A stretch of 52,658 nt of DNA from an uncultured Clostridia bacterium (lineage in GTDB: Bacteria > Bacillota > Clostridia > UBA1381). Both the position numbers and the translations under genes were made by a program. How positions within the stretch are numbered: the stretch's first letter is position 1; the number at the start of each line of letters is the position of its first letter. Positions 1-9,764 of the stretch are shown in pieces. The stretch spans positions 1 to 52,658 of the forward strand of contig CANQQS010000004.1 in assembly GCA_947626045.1 (NCBI GenBank). The letters run 5' to 3'. Under the pieces are notes generated by a model that was not told the origin of the DNA, did not search any database, and worked only from the letters and a program-made list of their open reading frames with translations.

Positions 1-1
1 C

Positions 2-1852
2 GTACCGTTCGCGTTCCTCACGGGCGGCTTCTTCTCGGGACTTTCCGGCTTTATCGGCATGAAGATAGCCACTTACGCGAACTCGAGAACAGCGGAGGGC
101 GCGAGACAGGGACTCAACAAGGGTCTTAAAATAGCGTTCTCGTCGGGAACGGTTATGGGTCTTACGGTTGTGGGACTCGGACTTCTCGACATAAGCGTAT
201 GGTTCATTCTATTGAAATTCGTGTTCAGACTGCCGAGTGAAACCGATATTATGTCGGCGATGCTCACATTCGGTATGGGCGCAAGCTCGATGGCTCTGTT
301 CGCTCGTGTGGGCGGCGGTATATTCACGAAGGCTGCCGACGTGGGCGCAGACCTCGTAGGTAAGGTTGAGGCGGGCATACCCGAGGACGACCCGAGAAAC
401 CCCGCTTGTATCGCCGATAACGTTGGCGATAACGTTGGCGACGTTGCAGGTATGGGCGCTGACCTTTACGAGTCGTACGTAGGTTCGGTAATTTCGTGCG
501 GCGCGCTCGCGACAGCTGCGGGTCTCGGCTTTAAGGGCGTGCTTGTGCCGATGCTTATAGCGGCAGTCGGTATTATAGCTTCGATCATCGGTACATTCTT
601 CGTTTCGACAAAGGAAGGCGCAAGTCAGAAGCAGCTTCTCGGCTCGCTCCGCCGCGGAACATATATAAGTTCGATTTTATCGGCTATCGGCGCGGCTGTA
701 CTTATCTTCACACTGCTCCCCGACAACTCAAACGTGTTCTGGGCGGTTATTTCGGGACTTGCCGCGGGCGTTCTGATAGGCTTCTTCACCGAATATTACA
801 CGTCCGACTCATATAACCCGACAAAGAAGCTCTCCGCTTCGTCGGAAACGGGTTCTGCTACGATTATAATAGACGGTATAGCGCTCGGTATGCTGTCGAC
901 GGCTATCCCCGTAATCATTATAGGTATTTCGGTTATTGTCAGCTTCTTTACTGCGGGCGGCTCCGTATCGGGCGATGACCTCGCATTCGCACGTGGACTT
1001 TACGGCGTAGGACTTTCGGCTGTCGGTATGCTTTCGACACTCGGTATTACGCTTGCCACGGACGCGTACGGACCGGTTGCGGATAACGCGGGTGGTATCG
1101 CGGAAATGTCGGGACTTCCCGGCGAGGTAAGAAACAGAACAGACGCTCTCGACTCCTTGGGCAACACAACGGCTGCCACGGGTAAGGGCTTCGCGATAGG
1201 CTCGGCGGCGCTTACGGCTCTCGCGCTTATTGTTTCATATACAAATAAAGTACAAGAGCTCGGTATGGAGCTTCACCTTGAAATAACAAATCCGGCTGTT
1301 CTTATCGGTCTGTTCATAGGCGCAATGCTGCCGTTCCTGTTCAGCGCTCTCACAATGAAGGCTGTCGGACGCGCGGCGCAGAAGATAGTTATTGAGGTAA
1401 GACGTCAGTTTAAGGAAATCAAGGGACTTATGCAGGGCAAGGCGGACGCCGATTACGAGACGTGCGTTGACATCTGCACAAAGTCGTCGCTTAAGGAAAT
1501 GATTTTGCCGGCGGCTCTCGGTATTGTGTCGCCTATCGTGGTAGGTCTTGTACTCGGCTGCAACGGCGTTGTAGGTATGCTCGCGGGCGCGCTCGTGTCG
1601 GGATTTGTTCTCGCTATCATGATGGCGAACTCCGGCGGCGCGTGGGATAACGCAAAGAAGTATATCGAGGCGGGTAACTTCGGCGGCAAGGGCAGCGAAA
1701 ACCATAAGGCGGCTGTTGTCGGCGATACCGTCGGCGACCCGTTCAAGGATACGTCGGGACCTTCCGTTAATATCCTTATAAAGCTTCTGTCAATGGTTTC
1801 GATCGTGTTCGCGTCGGTTGTCGTCGCTTACGGCGGTCTGGGATTGTTCTAA
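2..1852 (+). CDS. hppA: Membrane-bound K+-dependent ion-translocating pyrophosphatase, 5' partial
   Basis: This integral membrane pump hydrolyses pyrophosphate to drive H+ or Na+ export. The reading frame is open from base 2, upstream of the first ATG at 59, and the residues before that ATG (GFFSGLSGFIGMK) are typical family sequence, so the gene begins outside the window. The substrate loop EAGIPEDDPRNPACIADNVG and the second acidic motif DNVGDNVGDVAGMGADL are intact, as are the C-terminal loop motifs (VGDTVGDPFKDTSGPSVN). The motif GNTTAATGKGFAIG has alanine where K+-independent enzymes have lysine, which by family knowledge predicts K+ dependence; the pumped ion cannot be told by eye. About 617 residues are present, so perhaps 60-100 N-terminal residues are missing. 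It fits the PPi economy implied by ppdK downstream. Confidence 0.96.
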   Translation, partial: VPFAFLTGGFFSGLSGFIGMKIATYANSRTAEGARQGLNKGLKIAFSSGTVMGLTVVGLGLLDISVWFILLKFVFRLPSETDIMSAMLTFGMGASSMALFARVGGGIFTKAADVGADLVGKVEAGIPEDDPRNPACIADNVGDNVGDVAGMGADLYESYVGSVISCGALATAAGLGFKGVLVPMLIAAVGIIASIIGTFFVSTKEGASQKQLLGSLRRGTYISSILSAIGAAVLIFTLLPDNSNVFWAVISGLAAGVLIGFFTEYYTSDSYNPTKKLSASSETGSATIIIDGIALGMLSTAIPVIIIGISVIVSFFTAGGSVSGDDLAFARGLYGVGLSAVGMLSTLGITLATDAYGPVADNAGGIAEMSGLPGEVRNRTDALDSLGNTTAATGKGFAIGSAALTALALIVSYTNKVQELGMELHLEITNPAVLIGLFIGAMLPFLFSALTMKAVGRAAQKIVIEVRRQFKEIKGLMQGKADADYETCVDICTKSSLKEMILPAALGIVSPIVVGLVLGCNGVVGMLAGALVSGFVLAIMMANSGGAWDNAKKYIEAGNFGGKGSENHKAAVVGDTVGDPFKDTSGPSVNILIKLLSMVSIVFASVVVAYGGLGLF

Positions 1853-1881
1853 GGGTAAATGTGATTTGACGACACAAATGT

Positions 1882-2114
1882 GGGACGTCGAGGGCGCCGT
1901 CCCCTACACCCATTATTTGTAAATAGTGCGCCGTAGGGGCTGGCGCCCTCGACAGCCCGTTTTCGTAGGGGCGACCCTTGCGGTCGCCTGTAAAACCCCT
2001 CAGTCACACTACGTGTGACAGCTCCCCTATTAGGGGAGCCATACGGCGTGCGCCGCATATCGCAAGCCTCCCCTACTAGGGGAGGTGTCGGCGGAGCCGA
2101 CGGAGGGGTTTTAA
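1882..2114. repeat. Compound intergenic palindromic repeat (copy 1)
   Basis: Two repeat types sit side by side. The first (about 1882-1960) is a hairpin whose arms carry GAGGGCGCC and GGCGCCCTC, followed by a GTAGGGGCGACCCTTGCGG unit. The second (about 1997-2112) runs from CCCCTCAGTCACACT to GGAGGGGTTTT and contains nested hairpins (AGTCACAC/GTGTGACAG, CTCCCCTA/TAGGGGAG, GTCGGC/GCCGAC). Closely similar copies occur at about 14.1, 15.1, 24.8 and 31.9 kb. This copy lies between the hppA stop and a terminator hairpin, so it is probably transcribed as part of the hppA 3' UTR. The 89-aa ORF on the minus strand here is an artefact of the repeat. Confidence 0.85.
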
Positions 2115-2137
2115 ACACCTAAATCAAAATTCACGAA

Positions 2138-2165
2138 ACGGATGGCATATGCCGTCCGTTTTTGT
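2138..2165 (+). terminator. Intrinsic terminator downstream of hppA and the repeat
   Basis: Hairpin ACGGATGGC-atat-GCCGTCCGT (one G-U pair) followed by a T run. It is the first good terminator after hppA. Confidence 0.75.
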
Positions 2166-2195
2166 ATGCAGTGTCAAGAATTTTTACTTTAGTAC

Positions 2196-2224
2196 TTTAC
2201 AAAGGCAAAAAAAAGTAGTAAAAT
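2196..2224 (+). promoter_or_regulatory. Sigma-A type promoter of ilvE
   Basis: TTTACA, 17 bases, TAAAAT. The predicted start point is about 2231, which is at or after the TTG codon (2230) used in the ORF track, so that codon is unlikely to be the real start of ilvE. Confidence 0.7.
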
Positions 2225-2250
2225 AGAGTTTGGTTCAAAAAGATTATTTA

Positions 2251-3336
2251 ATGAAAGAAGTGTTCACAGTGGAAATTAAGATTACAAAGACCACCAATCC
2301 GAAGCAGAAGCCGGCGGACGAGTCGAAGCTCGGTTTCGGACAGTATTACACAGACCATATGTTCATAATGAACTATGACGCGGGTCAGGGCTGGCACGAC
2401 GCGAGAATTGTTCCTTATGCCCCGTTTCAGATAGACCCCGCGAGCATGGTTCTCCACTACGCGCAGGAGGTATTCGAGGGCTTGAAGGCGTACCGCACAG
2501 CGGACGGCTCAATCCAGCTTTTCAGACCCGAGAAGAACATGGCGAGAATGAACGTGTCATGTGACAGACTTTGTATTCCCAAAATAGACGAGGAATTTGC
2601 CATAGAGGCGATAAAGACGCTCGTTAAGATTGACGAGGACTGGGTTCCCACCGCTGACGGCACATCGCTCTACATAAGACCGTATGTGTTCGCGAACGAC
2701 GTTCACATCGGCGTACATCCGGCGGAGCATCTCATATTCGCAATAATCCTTTCGCCTGTCGGTGCGTACTATCCACAGGGACTCGCTCCCGTTCCCATCT
2801 ACGTTGAACAGAAATATGTCCGCGCGGTTGTCGGCGGCACGGGCTTCACAAAGGCGGGCGCGAACTACGCGATTTCTCTTAAGGGTCAGGAGGAAGCCGC
2901 AGAGCAGGGTTATATCCAGACGCTCTGGCTCGACGGCGTTGAGAGAAAGTACATCGAGGAAGTCGGCTCGATGAACGTGTTCTTCAAGATTGACGGCGAG
3001 GTTATCACTCCCGCGCTCGTAGGCTCGATTTTGGGCGGTATCACGAGAATGTCAATCATTGAGCTTCTGAAGGCGAAGGGCTACAAGGTGTCCGAGCGCA
3101 GACTTTCTATAGACGAGCTTGTTGACGCGTTCAAGTCAGGCAAGCTCGAGGAAGCATGGGGTACGGGTACGGCTGCCGTTATTTCGCCTATCGGCGAACT
3201 TAAGTACGGCGACCTCGTCATGCCCGTAAACAACGGCGAAATCGGTCCCGTATCGCAGATGTGCTACGACACGCTCACCGGTATTCAGTGGGGCAAGATA
3301 AAGGACGAGTTCGGCTGGACGGTTAAGATAGACTGA
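2251..3336 (+). CDS. ilvE: Branched-chain amino acid aminotransferase
   Basis: This PLP enzyme transfers the amino group between glutamate and the 2-oxo acids of leucine, isoleucine and valine. The fold-type IV sequence is clear: LGFGQYYTDHMF near the N terminus, WHDARIVPYAPF, FEGLKAYR, the PLP-lysine context (TGFTKAGANYAIS) and EEVGSMNVFF. Length is about 361 residues, as expected for bacterial BCAT. The ORF-track TTG at 2230 precedes the mapped promoter start. ATG 2251 has almost no Shine-Dalgarno sequence; GTG 2269 (V-E-I-K-I-T) gives exactly the N-terminal length of the Bacillus enzymes and is a serious alternative. It is monocistronic, with its own promoter and terminator. The leader is too short for a T-box. 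Confidence 0.95.
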   Translation: MKEVFTVEIKITKTTNPKQKPADESKLGFGQYYTDHMFIMNYDAGQGWHDARIVPYAPFQIDPASMVLHYAQEVFEGLKAYRTADGSIQLFRPEKNMARMNVSCDRLCIPKIDEEFAIEAIKTLVKIDEDWVPTADGTSLYIRPYVFANDVHIGVHPAEHLIFAIILSPVGAYYPQGLAPVPIYVEQKYVRAVVGGTGFTKAGANYAISLKGQEEAAEQGYIQTLWLDGVERKYIEEVGSMNVFFKIDGEVITPALVGSILGGITRMSIIELLKAKGYKVSERRLSIDELVDAFKSGKLEEAWGTGTAAVISPIGELKYGDLVMPVNNGEIGPVSQMCYDTLTGIQWGKIKDEFGWTVKID

Positions 3337-3347
3337 ACATAAAACAT

Positions 3348-3378
3348 AAAAAAGAAGCCGCGTATGGCTTCTTTTTTA
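3348..3378. terminator. Bidirectional terminator between ilvE and the zinc-ribbon gene
   Basis: AAAAAAGAAGCC-gcgtat-GGCTTCTTTTTT. It has an A run on one side and a T run on the other, so it can serve both convergent genes. Confidence 0.85.
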
Positions 3379-3385
3379 TTTACAT

Positions 3386-3832
3386 TTAATAATACCTATA
3401 TGAGACAGATGAGGCGACAAATGCGCCAGTCATGAAAAGAATCAAGAATATTATAAGTACAATGCCGAATATAATCGCCATAACTATAAGCTGTGCCTTC
3501 GCCCAGTTTCTGAACGTTAGCTCCTTCGTCTGATCGCCCGACCAGATAAATAACATAATAAGATAAATAAGCCAACCGACCAACGGTATATACGGTATCA
3601 AAGACCTGCCTATCCAGCCGCCGATCGTCATCGGATAGCCTGTCGGTGGCTGCATGGGATACATGCCGCCGTACGGATTGTTGTTATAAGGATTATTGTT
3701 GCTTGATGTGTTGTATGTATTATTTTGTACTCCTGCCGAGGATGCCTGCGCCGTATTATCAACGGATGCTCCGCATGTTTGACAGAATTTTGAGTTTGGC
3801 GGCAGTTCCGAGCCGCAATTCGGACAATTCAT
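3386..3832 (-). CDS. Zinc-ribbon membrane protein of unknown role
   Basis: A 148-residue protein that opens with a zinc ribbon (CPNCGSELPPNSKFCQTCG), followed by an Asn/Tyr/Pro-rich linker and two hydrophobic segments toward the C terminus (around residues 75-95 and 110-135). The predicted layout is a cytoplasmic zinc-binding head on a membrane anchor. The ribosome binding site GGGAGG sits 8 bases before the ATG. Proteins of this build are common in Clostridia and no reaction can be assigned. It lies alone between ilvE and eno, on the same strand as eno and downstream of it, with a hairpin between them. Confidence 0.85.
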   Translation of the reverse strand: MNCPNCGSELPPNSKFCQTCGASVDNTAQASSAGVQNNTYNTSSNNNPYNNNPYGGMYPMQPPTGYPMTIGGWIGRSLIPYIPLVGWLIYLIMLFIWSGDQTKELTFRNWAKAQLIVMAIIFGIVLIIFLILFMTGAFVASSVSYRYY

Positions 3833-3871
3833 TGTAAATTCCTCCCTTTATTTTAATTAAATATTTTATAT

Positions 3872-3892
3872 GTAAGCGGATAAGCCATCCGC

Positions 3893-3895
<3 letters not shown>
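3872..3895 (-). terminator. Hairpin at the end of eno, possible weak terminator
   Basis: TAAGCGGAT-aagcc-ATCCGCTTA spans the eno stop codon. On the minus strand it is followed by an AT-rich stretch rather than a clean U run, so termination may be partial and the zinc-ribbon gene could receive read-through. Confidence 0.4.
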
Positions 3896-5221
<1,326 letters not shown>

Positions 5222-5350
5222 TTACGGGTAGACGCATATATACCGGCTACCTCATATAATATCATATAATGCGCAATAATGTCAATATTTATACAATTTC
5301 ACGCCTTACAGTAAAGAAAATAAATTTTTAAGGCAAAATTAAGAAATGTG

Positions 5351-5359
5351 TGGTATAAT
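5351..5359 (+). promoter_or_regulatory. Extended -10 promoter of the two-component operon
   Basis: TGGTATAAT (TGn plus a perfect TATAAT) with no good -35 box. The start point would be about 5366, downstream of the ORF-track ATG at 5346, which supports ATG 5391 as the regulator start. Confidence 0.65.
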
Positions 5360-5390
5360 GAATATATACCGAAAAAAAGGAATGATACGT

Positions 5391-6068
5391 ATGAGAATAC
5401 TTGTGGTTGAGGACGAAATACATCTTGCCGAGGCGCTCGGTCAGATACTCAAAAAGAACAATTACACCGTGGATATATCAAACGACGGCGAGAGCGGTCT
5501 CGATAACGCGCTGAGCGGCATTTACGACGTTATAGTTCTCGATATAATGCTGCCTAAGATGGACGGTATCGAGGTGCTTAAAAATCTGCGCGCCGAGGGC
5601 TTTGACACGCCCGTGATACTGCTTACCGCGAAAAGCGACGTCGCGGACAAGGTGCGCGGTCTTGACAGCGGCGCGGACGACTACCTTTCAAAGCCGTTCA
5701 GTACCGAGGAGCTTTTAGCGCGTATAAGAGCGCTGGGAAGGCGGCGCGGTGAGATCGTCGCAGCGTCCGACTCGATAACCTTCGGCGACATAACGCTGAA
5801 CACCGGCACGCTGAATCTTACGAGCGGCAAAAACGAGATAACGCTCACCCTTAAGGAGAGCGAGCTTTTGGAGTACCTCATGCTGCACAAGGGTATTGTC
5901 TGCTCAAAGGAGCAGATCATAGAGAAGCTCTGGGGTTTTGAGAGTGAAGCGGAGGCGAACCATGTTGAGGTTTATATTTCATTCCTAAGGAAGAAGCTCG
6001 CCTTTGTACACTCAAAAACGTCGATTAACACTGTGCGCAGCGTCGGTTACACGCTGTCGGAGGGATAA
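5391..6068 (+). CDS. OmpR/PhoB-family DNA-binding response regulator
   Basis: A 225-residue regulator with an N-terminal receiver domain (about 1-115; acidic pocket VVEDE, phospho-acceptor D51 in VLDIMLPKMDG, conserved lysine in YLSKPFS) and a C-terminal winged helix (about 125-225; LTLKESELLEYLML, EVYISFLRKKL, VRSVGYTL). ATG 5391 was chosen over 5346 because it begins at the conserved MRILVVEDE, has AAAAGGA upstream and lies after the extended -10. Its kinase partner starts 3 bases after the stop, so the pair is one operon. The regulated genes cannot be named; the autolysin downstream is a candidate by position only. Confidence 0.95.
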   Translation: MRILVVEDEIHLAEALGQILKKNNYTVDISNDGESGLDNALSGIYDVIVLDIMLPKMDGIEVLKNLRAEGFDTPVILLTAKSDVADKVRGLDSGADDYLSKPFSTEELLARIRALGRRRGEIVAASDSITFGDITLNTGTLNLTSGKNEITLTLKESELLEYLMLHKGIVCSKEQIIEKLWGFESEAEANHVEVYISFLRKKLAFVHSKTSINTVRSVGYTLSEG

Positions 6069-6071
6069 ATC

Positions 6072-7379
6072 ATGTTTAAAAAATTACGCGACAGACTGCT
6101 TATAGTGAACACGCTCATAATAGCGGCTCTCGTGCTGGGCAGCTTTTCGGTCATATATTTTACCACGTGGCAGAACACGATGCACGGTGTGGATATGAAA
6201 CTTGACCGCGCGCTTGAAATGGCTGCCGGACGCGGCGGACACATGGGTATGCGCGAAAATTTACCGGCGCCTGACGGCGAGCGTATTCCGCCCGAGGACG
6301 CAAGACCCGACGGCGTGAAAAACACGCCGCCCGAAACGCGGCAGAACGAAATGTTCACGCTGACATTCACCGTCCAGACCGACAATGACGGCAGCGTCAC
6401 AAAGGTGAATATGCCGTTTGACATGACCGAGGATTTTTATTCGGACAAGCTCGGCGATATAGTCGCGTCACCGAAGGACAAAGGCGCGCTGAAATCGGAC
6501 GGGAGCTATTGGGCGTACAAAAGGGTCAAAACCGCCGACGGCTACGTTATCGCGTTTACCGATGCAAACGCGGAGCAGACGATAATGCGGAATCTTTTGA
6601 TTATATTGAGCCTTGTCGCGCTCGCGGCGCTCGCGGGAGCTTTTCTTATAAGCTTGTTCTCGGCGAACAAATCGATAAAGCCGGTCGAGGAATCGTACAA
6701 CAGGCAGAAACGGTTTGTCGCCGACGCGTCGCACGAGCTTAAAACGCCGCTCACGACGATAAACACAAACGCCGACGTGCTGCTGTCGCACGAGGACAGC
6801 ACGATCAAAGAGGAGAGAAAGTGGCTCGACTACATAAAAAATGAAACGGAGCGCATGACGAAGCTCACGAACGACCTTCTGTACCTCGCGCGGCTCGACC
6901 ACGACGAGGAAAGCGTTATGCTCACTCCCGTGTCGTTTTCGCAGTCGGCGGAAAGCGTCATACTGCTCATGGAGGCGGTCGTGTTCGAGAAGGATATTAA
7001 AATGACGTACGACATCACGCCCGACCTTGCGGTAAAGGGCGACGCGGAGCAGCTTCACCGTCTTGTGATGATACTTCTGGACAACGCGTGCAAGTACACG
7101 CCGCCGAAGGGTGAAATTGAAATAAAGCTTGTCCGTGACGCGTCCGACGCGGTGTTCACGATACGAAACAGCGGCGAGGGCATAAGCGAAGAAGCGCAGA
7201 AGCACATTTTCGAGCGGTTCTACCGCGAGGACACGTCACGCGCGCGCGAAAGCGGCGGCTACGGTCTCGGTCTTGCAATAGCGCACGCGATAGTGCAGTC
7301 GCACAAGGGAAGCGTCAAGGTTGACTCGGAAAAGAACGGATACACGCGCTTTACCGTTAAAATTCCGCTCGCAAAATAA
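6072..7379 (+). CDS. Sensor histidine kinase, partner of the response regulator
   Basis: A 435-residue membrane kinase. TM1 is at about residues 10-32; an extracellular sensor of about 140 residues, Asp/Pro-rich near its start, matches no domain I recognise; TM2 is at about 175-197. A dimerisation/phosphoacceptor helix follows (FVADASHELKTPLTTI, H221), then the ATPase domain with N box NACKYTPPKG, IFERFYRED and the G box GGYGLGLAIAHAIV. It starts after GGAGGG at a 7-base gap and is co-transcribed with the regulator. All catalytic motifs are intact. The stimulus is unknown. Confidence 0.94.
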   Translation: MFKKLRDRLLIVNTLIIAALVLGSFSVIYFTTWQNTMHGVDMKLDRALEMAAGRGGHMGMRENLPAPDGERIPPEDARPDGVKNTPPETRQNEMFTLTFTVQTDNDGSVTKVNMPFDMTEDFYSDKLGDIVASPKDKGALKSDGSYWAYKRVKTADGYVIAFTDANAEQTIMRNLLIILSLVALAALAGAFLISLFSANKSIKPVEESYNRQKRFVADASHELKTPLTTINTNADVLLSHEDSTIKEERKWLDYIKNETERMTKLTNDLLYLARLDHDEESVMLTPVSFSQSAESVILLMEAVVFEKDIKMTYDITPDLAVKGDAEQLHRLVMILLDNACKYTPPKGEIEIKLVRDASDAVFTIRNSGEGISEEAQKHIFERFYREDTSRARESGGYGLGLAIAHAIVQSHKGSVKVDSEKNGYTRFTVKIPLAK

Positions 7380-7410
7380 ACGCCTGAAACGTTCCGATGT
7401 ATATTTTCCA

Positions 7411-7439
7411 TTGACATAACTGCCTTAATCGTATAAAAT
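7411..7439 (+). promoter_or_regulatory. Sigma-A promoter of the Big_2/glucosaminidase gene
   Basis: TTGACA, 17 bases, TAAAAT. The predicted start is about 7446, leaving a leader of roughly 14 bases with AAGGCGGTGAGG before the ATG. Confidence 0.75.
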
Positions 7440-7459
7440 GGCATTAAGGCGGTGAGGTT

Positions 7460-8857
7460 ATGAAAAAATTTCTTTTGCTTGTGCTTTTGATTACCGCGTT
7501 CGTTACGACGACGGCTTTCGGAGCTTATAACGTCGAGACGGACGATAACGAATATGTGTCCGACTGCGTATATTTTTCACATCGCTGCACTTGGGGACCG
7601 ATTCCGGCGGACAGAATAAATTTAAAAAAGGGCAGAATAACATTTTATGAGGGTGACGGAAAAGCCTCCGAAAAAATAGAAACCGACGTTATGCCGATAA
7701 ACGCGACGGAAAAGGAAGTTAAATTTAAAACGAACGACAGCTCGATTGCGACCGTTGACGCAAACGGCGTTGTAAGACCGACGGGCAAGGCGGGTGAAAC
7801 CGTTATAGACATAACGTGCGGAAAAGCGAAGTCGAGAATGAAGGTGAGCGTCATAAAGCCCGTAAGAGGCGTTGTAATGTCGCAAAGCTCGCTCACACTT
7901 TACGCTGATAAACCCGTCGCGGCGCAGCTTCAGGCGTTCGTGTCGCCCGAAGACGCGTCGGTAAAGGATGTTAAGTGGACGAGCAAGGACGAATCTATAG
8001 CGCACGTTGACGAGAACGGTCTCGTGTACCCGAACGGCGTGGGCGAAACGGAGATAACCGCGGAAACGGCGGACGGCGGATATAAAGCGTCGTGCGCCGT
8101 TACCGTCGCGACATGGGAAAAACGCGAGGACGATATACCCGTTACATATTCGGACTACGATATGACCGTCGAGGAAATGGCGGAAATCCAGATGGGCGCG
8201 TATCCTACCGTGTTCACCACCGGTGTGTATCCGGCGACGGAGGAGGAAGTTCTGTCGTTCGTGAACCCCGAAAACCTCGTGGGAAGCTACAATAAATATC
8301 AGTTCCTTGACCTCGGCGCGCAGAACGATGTTTCGGCCGACACGCTCAATAAATATCTTAACGGCAAAGGCGTTTTGAGCGGTATGGGAGATGTGTTTAA
8401 AGAAGCCGCGGAGGATAATAATATAAGCGAGGTGTACCTCGTTATACACGCGTGTCTCGAATCGGGCAGCGGTACGTCAGACCTTGCGCGCGGTGTGGAT
8501 TTTGACGGCACGGTCGTGTACAATCTGTTCGGCATCGGCGCGGTTGACAGCGACCCGCTTTACGGCGGTGCGGCTTACGCGTACTCGCAGGGCTGGACAA
8601 GCGTTGAAGACGCGATAGAGGGCGGCGCGCGGTGGATAAGCGAAAATTACATAAATAACCGCAGTCACAGGCAAAATACATTATATAAAATGCGTTGGAA
8701 CCCGGAAAGTCCGGCAAATCATCAGTACGCTACGGACATAGAATGGCCCTCGAAGCAGGCGGAGGATATGGCGGCTATGTTTGAGGCGTTCCCGTCGGCG
8801 GAATACCGATATGAGGTTCCCGTATACAGCGGTATGTCAAAGCCGCAGATACGTTAA
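7460..8857 (+). CDS. Secreted Big_2-domain endo-beta-N-acetylglucosaminidase (autolysin)
   Basis: A 465-residue exported peptidoglycan hydrolase. It has a signal peptide (MKKFLLLVLLITAFVTTTAFG), two Big_2 immunoglobulin-like domains (about residues 55-135 and 135-215; KFKTNDSSIATVDANGVV and WTSKDESIAHVDENGLV), and a C-terminal glucosaminidase domain of the LytD/GH73 type (about 290-450). The expected catalytic glutamate is E334 in IHACLESGSGTS; FGIGAVDSDPLYGG and the Y/W-rich helix AYAYSQGWTSVEDAI fit the family. No cell-wall anchor is visible; the Big_2 domains may hold it to the envelope. It is probably co-transcribed with the membrane protein 18 bases downstream. Confidence 0.9.
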   Translation: MKKFLLLVLLITAFVTTTAFGAYNVETDDNEYVSDCVYFSHRCTWGPIPADRINLKKGRITFYEGDGKASEKIETDVMPINATEKEVKFKTNDSSIATVDANGVVRPTGKAGETVIDITCGKAKSRMKVSVIKPVRGVVMSQSSLTLYADKPVAAQLQAFVSPEDASVKDVKWTSKDESIAHVDENGLVYPNGVGETEITAETADGGYKASCAVTVATWEKREDDIPVTYSDYDMTVEEMAEIQMGAYPTVFTTGVYPATEEEVLSFVNPENLVGSYNKYQFLDLGAQNDVSADTLNKYLNGKGVLSGMGDVFKEAAEDNNISEVYLVIHACLESGSGTSDLARGVDFDGTVVYNLFGIGAVDSDPLYGGAAYAYSQGWTSVEDAIEGGARWISENYINNRSHRQNTLYKMRWNPESPANHQYATDIEWPSKQAEDMAAMFEAFPSAEYRYEVPVYSGMSKPQIR

Positions 8858-8875
8858 GGCGTTGGGAGAGATATT

Positions 8876-9691
8876 ATGGCGGAAAAAATCAAGGAAGCAA
8901 TCTCGGTTCTCACAAAGGACAACACGGGGATTTACGCTGCACAGGCATCTTTTTTCCTTGTAATTTCCGCCATTCCTTTTCTCACGCTTATTTTTTCGGT
9001 CATATCGCTCTTTATCGAGATAGACCCGCAAAGCGTGATACATTCGGTAAGCTCGTTCGCGCCGGCGGAGGTGAGCGGACTTATATCGACCGTCGTGACG
9101 GAGCTTACGGCAAAATCCGCGTCAGTACCGGTAATATCGGTTACGGCTGTGTCGTCGCTGTGGCTCGCGTCGCGCGGTATAACGGCGCTTTACGCCGGAC
9201 TTAACCATATAAACGGCACGCCGAAGAGAGGCTACATTCGGGCGCGGCTCGTTTCGCTGCTGTACACCGCCGCATTTATCGCCGCGCTTGTTCTGACGCT
9301 TATATTTATAGGCTTCGGCGGTATGCTCGAGGAATTTCTCGCTCGCCGATTTGTAGGACTGGCGTCATTTATAAATTTTATTTTCAAGGGCAAAATACTT
9401 ATATTTTTCCTTTATCTGACGCTTATTTTCGCGCTGTTTTACAAATTCCTGCCGGAGGAAAGACCGAGCTTCCGCTCCGTTCTTCCCGGCGCGGCTCTCG
9501 CGGCGGCGGGCTGGCTCGGGTTTTCGTTCTTTTATTCGCTCTATATCGACAACTTCGCCGATTACACTCTCGTTTACGGCTCGCTTGCCGCGGTTGTTCT
9601 GCTCATGCTGTGGCTGTATTTCTGTATGAACATATTTCTTTTCGGCGCGCAGCTGAATAAACTTGTAAAAAACGGGTTTTTTGAAAAATAA
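8876..9691 (+). CDS. YihY/virulence factor BrkB family membrane protein
   Basis: A 271-residue polytopic protein with about six hydrophobic segments. Motifs of the family formerly mislabelled 'ribonuclease BN' are present: AAQASFFLVISAIPFLTLI near the N terminus, SLWLASRGITALYAGLN in the middle, and YGSLAAVVLLMLWLYFCMNI with FLFGAQLNK near the C terminus. The biochemical role of the family is not settled. The ATG follows GGGAGAG. It lies just after the autolysin on the same strand and is probably in the same transcript. Confidence 0.9.
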   Translation: MAEKIKEAISVLTKDNTGIYAAQASFFLVISAIPFLTLIFSVISLFIEIDPQSVIHSVSSFAPAEVSGLISTVVTELTAKSASVPVISVTAVSSLWLASRGITALYAGLNHINGTPKRGYIRARLVSLLYTAAFIAALVLTLIFIGFGGMLEEFLARRFVGLASFINFIFKGKILIFFLYLTLIFALFYKFLPEERPSFRSVLPGAALAAAGWLGFSFFYSLYIDNFADYTLVYGSLAAVVLLMLWLYFCMNIFLFGAQLNKLVKNGFFEK

Positions 9692-9714
9692 TACTATACT
9701 ATTTGAAAAAACTG

Positions 9715-9723
9715 TGTTATAAT
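9715..9723 (+). promoter_or_regulatory. Extended -10 promoter of the Gly/Ser/Tyr-rich gene
   Basis: TGTTATAAT, a TGn-extended consensus -10 with no clear -35. The start point would be about 9730, giving a leader of 35 bases that contains a strong GGAGGGG. Confidence 0.6.
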
Positions 9724-9764
9724 TGAGATGTGAAAAGACGCGCGCATCAAAGGAGGGGTAAGAA

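Noticed and set aside
1849-2118. 89-aa ORF over repeat copy 1, and similar ORFs over other copies
   Set aside because: These ORFs are produced by palindromic repeat DNA, have no ribosome binding sites, and are not conserved between copies.
2230-2250. TTG start of ilvE at 2230
   Set aside because: It lies at or before the predicted transcription start of the TTTACA-N17-TAAAAT promoter; ATG 2251 or GTG 2269 is better.
5346-5390. Upstream ATG (MCGIMNIYRKKG) of the response regulator
   Set aside because: It overlaps the extended -10 promoter; the family start MRILVVEDE at 5391 has a ribosome binding site.
7622-8449. 275-aa minus-strand ORF in the autolysin gene
   Set aside because: It is a shadow ORF; the plus strand has a signal peptide, domains and a promoter.
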